Assembly (NCBI GenBank): GCA_013813605.1
Contig: JACCRL010000100.1
Span: 1 to 8,987, forward strand
DNA: 8,987 bases
Direction: 5' to 3'
Source: Gemmatimonadaceae bacterium
Lineage (GTDB): Bacteria > Gemmatimonadota > Gemmatimonadetes > Gemmatimonadales > Gemmatimonadaceae
Part shown: positions 6,408-8,987 of the stretch, in pieces
Position numbering within the stretch: the stretch's first letter is position 1
How the letters are laid out: each line of letters starts with the position of its first letter
The notes under the pieces: generated by a model
What the model was told of the DNA's origin: nothing
What the model saw: the letters and a program-made list of their open reading frames with translations, nothing else
The model's database searches: none
Program-made: the position numbers and the translations under genes

Positions 6408-7222
6408 CTCGTCTCTTCCCAGAACCGCCGCAGCAGGTTCGCCGCGACGCGCAGCCGGTACTCGGCCGTAGACCTGATGTCGTCTATCGGCTTGATCTCG
6501 CGCGACAGTATTTGCGCGGCTTCATCAATGCCGGCGCCGTCGGCGAGCGCCCTCTCTGTTTCCGGAACGCGCACGACTGTCGGCGCAACGCTGCCGAACG
6601 CAATCCTTGGCGCTGATGTTCTAACCGCCGCGACGACTATCTTCGAGATCGCCTGAGCGGCCCGTGTGCCGACCTTCCGAAACCATTGCCTTCCCTCGAC
6701 CGGCGGCACCTCGATCGCGACCACCAGCTCGTCGGGTCGCATCACCGTTGTGCGATAGCCCGTATAGAACTGGGTGATCGGAACTCTTCGCTCGGCCGCC
6801 GCACTGCGAAGCACGATCGTGGCGTCGGCGGCAGCGAGCACCGGGAGCGAGTCGCCCGCCGGCGATGCGTTGGCGACGTTCCCCCCCAGCGTGCCGCGAT
6901 TCTGTATCTGGGCGCCGCCCACCTGCCGCGCGGCCTCAACGAGCATCGGCAGTCTCGATCCGACTACGTCTGAGCGTATGAGTGATGTGTAGGTGGTGAG
7001 CGCGCCGATGACGAGAACGTCTCCGTTCAATGAGATTTCGCGGAGCTCACTCAGTGCCCGAATGTCGAGAAACCGTCGCGGCACCAGCGTGCCGAAGTTG
7101 AGCGCAACGTAGAGGTCGGTGTTGCCGGCCATCGGTGTTCGCGGATCGTCGCGCAGGATGTGAAGCGCGTCGTCGAGCGACTTCGCACGCCGGAGGTCGA
7201 GTCCCTCGACGATCGCCCTCAT
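6404..7222 (-). CDS. xdhB: Xanthine dehydrogenase FAD-binding subunit
   Basis: 272-residue medium subunit of a three-subunit xanthine dehydrogenase, carrying FAD between the iron-sulfur subunit and NAD+ or another acceptor. FAD-binding signatures are AGNTDL at 32-37 (a GG/GNTD-type loop) and the TLGGNVANASPAGD block at 111-124. The C-terminal half, about 180-270, matches a CO_deh_flav_C-type domain. The symbol follows E. coli usage (XdhA molybdenum, XdhB FAD, XdhC iron-sulfur). The ATG at 7222 is chosen because it overlaps the xdhC stop (ATGA, 7219-7222) and the protein then begins where the family does; the frame is open farther upstream only as a shadow of xdhC. It is slightly short for the family but has both domains. 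The next gene, allB, begins at its stop codon. Confidence 0.94.
   Translation of the reverse strand: MRAIVEGLDLRRAKSLDDALHILRDDPRTPMAGNTDLYVALNFGTLVPRRFLDIRALSELREISLNGDVLVIGALTTYTSLIRSDVVGSRLPMLVEAARQVGGAQIQNRGTLGGNVANASPAGDSLPVLAAADATIVLRSAAAERRVPITQFYTGYRTTVMRPDELVVAIEVPPVEGRQWFRKVGTRAAQAISKIVVAAVRTSAPRIAFGSVAPTVVRVPETERALADGAGIDEAAQILSREIKPIDDIRSTAEYRLRVAANLLRRFWEETS
6405..6420 (-). promoter_or_regulatory. Proposed non-canonical start and ribosome binding site of allB
   Basis: Read on the minus strand, the purine run GGGAAG (6415-6420) lies seven bases before CTG (6405-6407). That CTG overlaps the xdhB TGA (6404-6406). The spacing and overlap geometry fit translation restart at CTG. An ATA codon follows directly and could be the start instead. 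Confidence 0.45.
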
Positions 7223-7683
7223 CGCGCCGCGGACACCTGAGTACCGGGATCGGGCATCTGCCGCCACTTCATGATTGCGCGGTAAATCGCCGAGTAGCCG
7301 GTGCAGCGGCAGAGATTGCCGGCGAGCGCGGTCTTCACATCGTCGAGAGTCGGCTCTGGACCGAGCGTGATGGCGGTCATGATCATCCCCGGCGTGCAGA
7401 TTCCGCACTGGGCCCCCACCTCGTTCATGAACAGGTGCTGGAGCGGATGGTCGTTTCCGAGGCCTTCGATGGTCAGAACTTCCGCGCCTTCCGCCTGCGC
7501 GACCGGGATGAGACACGAGCAGACGGGATCGCCGTCGATGAGCACGGTGCAGGCGCCGCACTCGCCCTCCCCGCATCCTTCCTTCGTGCCCGTCAGTCCG
7601 CACTCTTCGCGGAGCACGTCGAGGAGCCGCGTCATGGGATGCGCGCTGACGTCCGTGTCCTTGCCATTGAGCGTGAAGCGCAT
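7219..7683 (-). CDS. xdhC: Xanthine dehydrogenase iron-sulfur subunit
   Basis: 154-residue small subunit with two [2Fe-2S] clusters that relay electrons from the molybdenum site to FAD. The N-terminal plant-type ferredoxin domain has Cys37, 42 and 45 in CGEGECGAC plus Cys57. The C-terminal helical domain has QCGICTPGM (Cys93, 96) and NLCRCTGY (Cys125, 127). All eight ligands are present and length is standard. The ATG at 7683 starts directly at the typical N-terminal strand (MRFTLNG). No clear ribosome binding site precedes it, although the frame is open upstream without another start. It lies 31 bp after the xdhA stop and its own stop overlaps xdhB. This is the E. coli-style XdhC iron-sulfur subunit, not the XdhC/CoxI maturation chaperone of the same name. 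Confidence 0.95.
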   Translation of the reverse strand: MRFTLNGKDTDVSAHPMTRLLDVLREECGLTGTKEGCGEGECGACTVLIDGDPVCSCLIPVAQAEGAEVLTIEGLGNDHPLQHLFMNEVGAQCGICTPGMIMTAITLGPEPTLDDVKTALAGNLCRCTGYSAIYRAIMKWRQMPDPGTQVSAAR

Positions 7684-7714
7684 CAGGCGCGTACCGGCTG
7701 CTGAAAGAGACGCA

Positions 7715-8987
7715 TCATGCTTTGCTGCAGCTCGCGATCAGCTCCGGCGTTGCGGGAATCTCGCGCACGTCCAGGCCGAGGTGACGCAGCGCGTTGACGA
7801 CAGCGGGGGCGGGGCCGTCCATCGGCAGCTCGCCAAGACCCTTCGCGCCGAAGGGCCCGCCGGGATACGGGTTCTCCATCATCACGACGTCGACCTCGGG
7901 CATGTCCAGCGTCGTCGGAATGACGTAGTTGGTGAGCTGGGAGTTGGCCATCGCGCCGTTGCGCATCACCACCCGCTCAAGGAGGGCGTAGCCGAGTCCC
8001 TGCGCGGTGCCCCCTTCGATCTGTCCGCGCGCCAGCGCCGGATGAATCGGGCGGCCGAACTCCTGCACCGCCGTGATCAGGAGTGGCCGCACCTCGAACG
8101 TATCGGGATCCACTTCCAGCTCGGCGACATCGCAGCCCCAGCCGTAGGTGGCGTAGGCATCGCCGCGATATGACGCGTCATCCCACTTGATCCAGTCCGG
8201 CGGCTCGTAGGTGCGCTCCACCGTCAGCTCGCCGTGCTGCGCGTGATACTGGGCGGGAGTCAGACCATCGAGCTTCACTTTCATTTCCAGCGAGCACTCC
8301 TCGAGAATCTTGCCGACGACCATGCATGTGCGTGAGGCAACGGTCGGTCCGCTGTCGGCGACGCGATCGGTGTCCGGCTGCGCCACTTCCACCGTCTCGT
8401 AGGGAACGCCGAGGGCATCGCTGACTATCTGCGCATGCATGGTGCGGGTTCCCTGGCCGATCTCCGTACTTCCGGTAGCAATTCGCACTCCGGTGGGCGT
8501 CAGCTCGAGCCTAGCCTTCGATTTGAGATTCCTTTCACCCGCGCCGGTGAAACCGGCGCCGTGATAAAAGAGCGCAAGGCCGATCGCCCGGTTCGTCCCT
8601 CTGTACCGCTCCCTCTTGGCGGCAAAGTCGGTGCGCCGCACCGCTTCCTCGAGCACCATCAGCGCGCTGCAGTCTTCGCGCAGCGTCTGTCCGGTCGCGG
8701 TCGTGTCGCCGGGCCGCAGGGCGTTTTTCCTGCGCAGCTCCACCGGATCGACGCCGAGGGTTTCGGCAATGCGATCCATGTGCACCTCGACGGCGAACTC
8801 GGTCTGCGGCGCGCCGAATCCGCGAAAAGCTCCGTTGGGTGGGGTGTTCGTGAAGACCGCGCGACCCTGAATGTGAACATTGTCGCATCGGTATGGCCCG
8901 GCAGCGTGAATGCAGCCGCGGGAGAGCACCGTCGGGCTGAGCGTCACGTAGGCGCCGCCGTCCATAAGGACATCGATGTCCATTGCG
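7715..8987 (-). CDS. xdhA: Xanthine dehydrogenase molybdenum-binding subunit (N-terminal part beyond window)
   Basis: C-terminal 423 residues of the large subunit, which binds the molybdopterin cofactor and hydroxylates hypoxanthine and xanthine to urate. Full-length relatives are about 750-800 residues, so roughly the first 45% lies outside the window; the methionine at 8983 is internal. Counting from it, visible motifs include AFRGFGAPQ (52-60, containing the Arg that binds substrate in the family), GSTEIGQGT (171-179) and GAKGLGELP (379-387), whose Glu385 corresponds to the catalytic base. Active-site Arg and Glu are therefore both kept, which supports a true hydroxylase. It is the first visible gene of the minus-strand operon and its promoter is not in the window. 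Aldehyde-oxidase-type substrates cannot be excluded from sequence alone, but the surrounding urate and allantoin genes make a xanthine dehydrogenase much more likely. Confidence 0.94.
   Translation of the reverse strand, partial: AMDIDVLMDGGAYVTLSPTVLSRGCIHAAGPYRCDNVHIQGRAVFTNTPPNGAFRGFGAPQTEFAVEVHMDRIAETLGVDPVELRRKNALRPGDTTATGQTLREDCSALMVLEEAVRRTDFAAKRERYRGTNRAIGLALFYHGAGFTGAGERNLKSKARLELTPTGVRIATGSTEIGQGTRTMHAQIVSDALGVPYETVEVAQPDTDRVADSGPTVASRTCMVVGKILEECSLEMKVKLDGLTPAQYHAQHGELTVERTYEPPDWIKWDDASYRGDAYATYGWGCDVAELEVDPDTFEVRPLLITAVQEFGRPIHPALARGQIEGGTAQGLGYALLERVVMRNGAMANSQLTNYVIPTTLDMPEVDVVMMENPYPGGPFGAKGLGELPMDGPAPAVVNALRHLGLDVREIPATPELIASCSKA

Noticed and set aside
7223..7603. 127-codon N-terminal extension of the xdhB frame over xdhC
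   Set aside because: The translated extension is Arg/His-rich and unlike any FAD subunit, while xdhC in the other frame has all eight cluster cysteines.
7301..8173. 290-codon plus-strand open frame antisense to xdhA and xdhC
   Set aside because: Long antisense frames are expected in high-GC coding DNA. It has no recognisable motif, and both opposite genes are well supported.

Overview
The window is a purine-catabolism locus of a high-GC bacterium. Gene content covers oxidation of (hypo)xanthine down to ureidoglycolate. The GC content, the frequent 4-bp stop/start overlaps and the pairing of a membrane-bound cytochrome c urate oxidase with a DUF6986-type aldolase suggest a soil-type lineage such as Gemmatimonadota. 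That assignment is an impression, not a demonstrated placement; there is no rRNA or phylogenetic marker in the window.

Layout. Two operons converge. The plus-strand operon (1-2937) holds the C-terminal part of a guanine/nucleoside deaminase-like protein (cut by the left edge), a DUF6986/HpcH-HpaI-like aldolase-superfamily protein, and PuuD, a multi-spanning urate oxidase with a C-terminal cytochrome c domain. The minus-strand operon enters at the right edge and is read xdhA (cut), xdhC, xdhB, allB, alc, uraD, uraH, ending at 3207. The 269 bp between the two 3' ends (2938-3206) hold no credible gene, but carry two 56-bp copies of the same sequence in inverted orientation (47 of 56 positions identical) around a 141-bp centre.

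How the genes fit together. Guanine is deaminated to xanthine (candidate: first gene). The XdhABC molybdo-iron-sulfur-flavin enzyme oxidises hypoxanthine/xanthine to urate. PuuD oxidises urate to 5-hydroxyisourate and passes electrons to its own heme. UraH and UraD convert this to S-allantoin, AllB opens the ring to allantoate, and Alc splits allantoate into urea and ureidoglycolate. No ureidoglycolate lyase/amidohydrolase, urease, transporter or regulator is visible. The DUF6986 protein, translationally coupled between the deaminase and PuuD, is the one gene without an assigned step; it belongs to a superfamily that often handles glyoxylate-type substrates.

No promoter for either operon lies inside the window; both must be outside it. 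Most gene junctions are NTGA overlaps. The xdhB/allB junction fits this pattern only if allB starts with CTG, since no ATG/GTG/TTG start exists for the full-length allantoinase.
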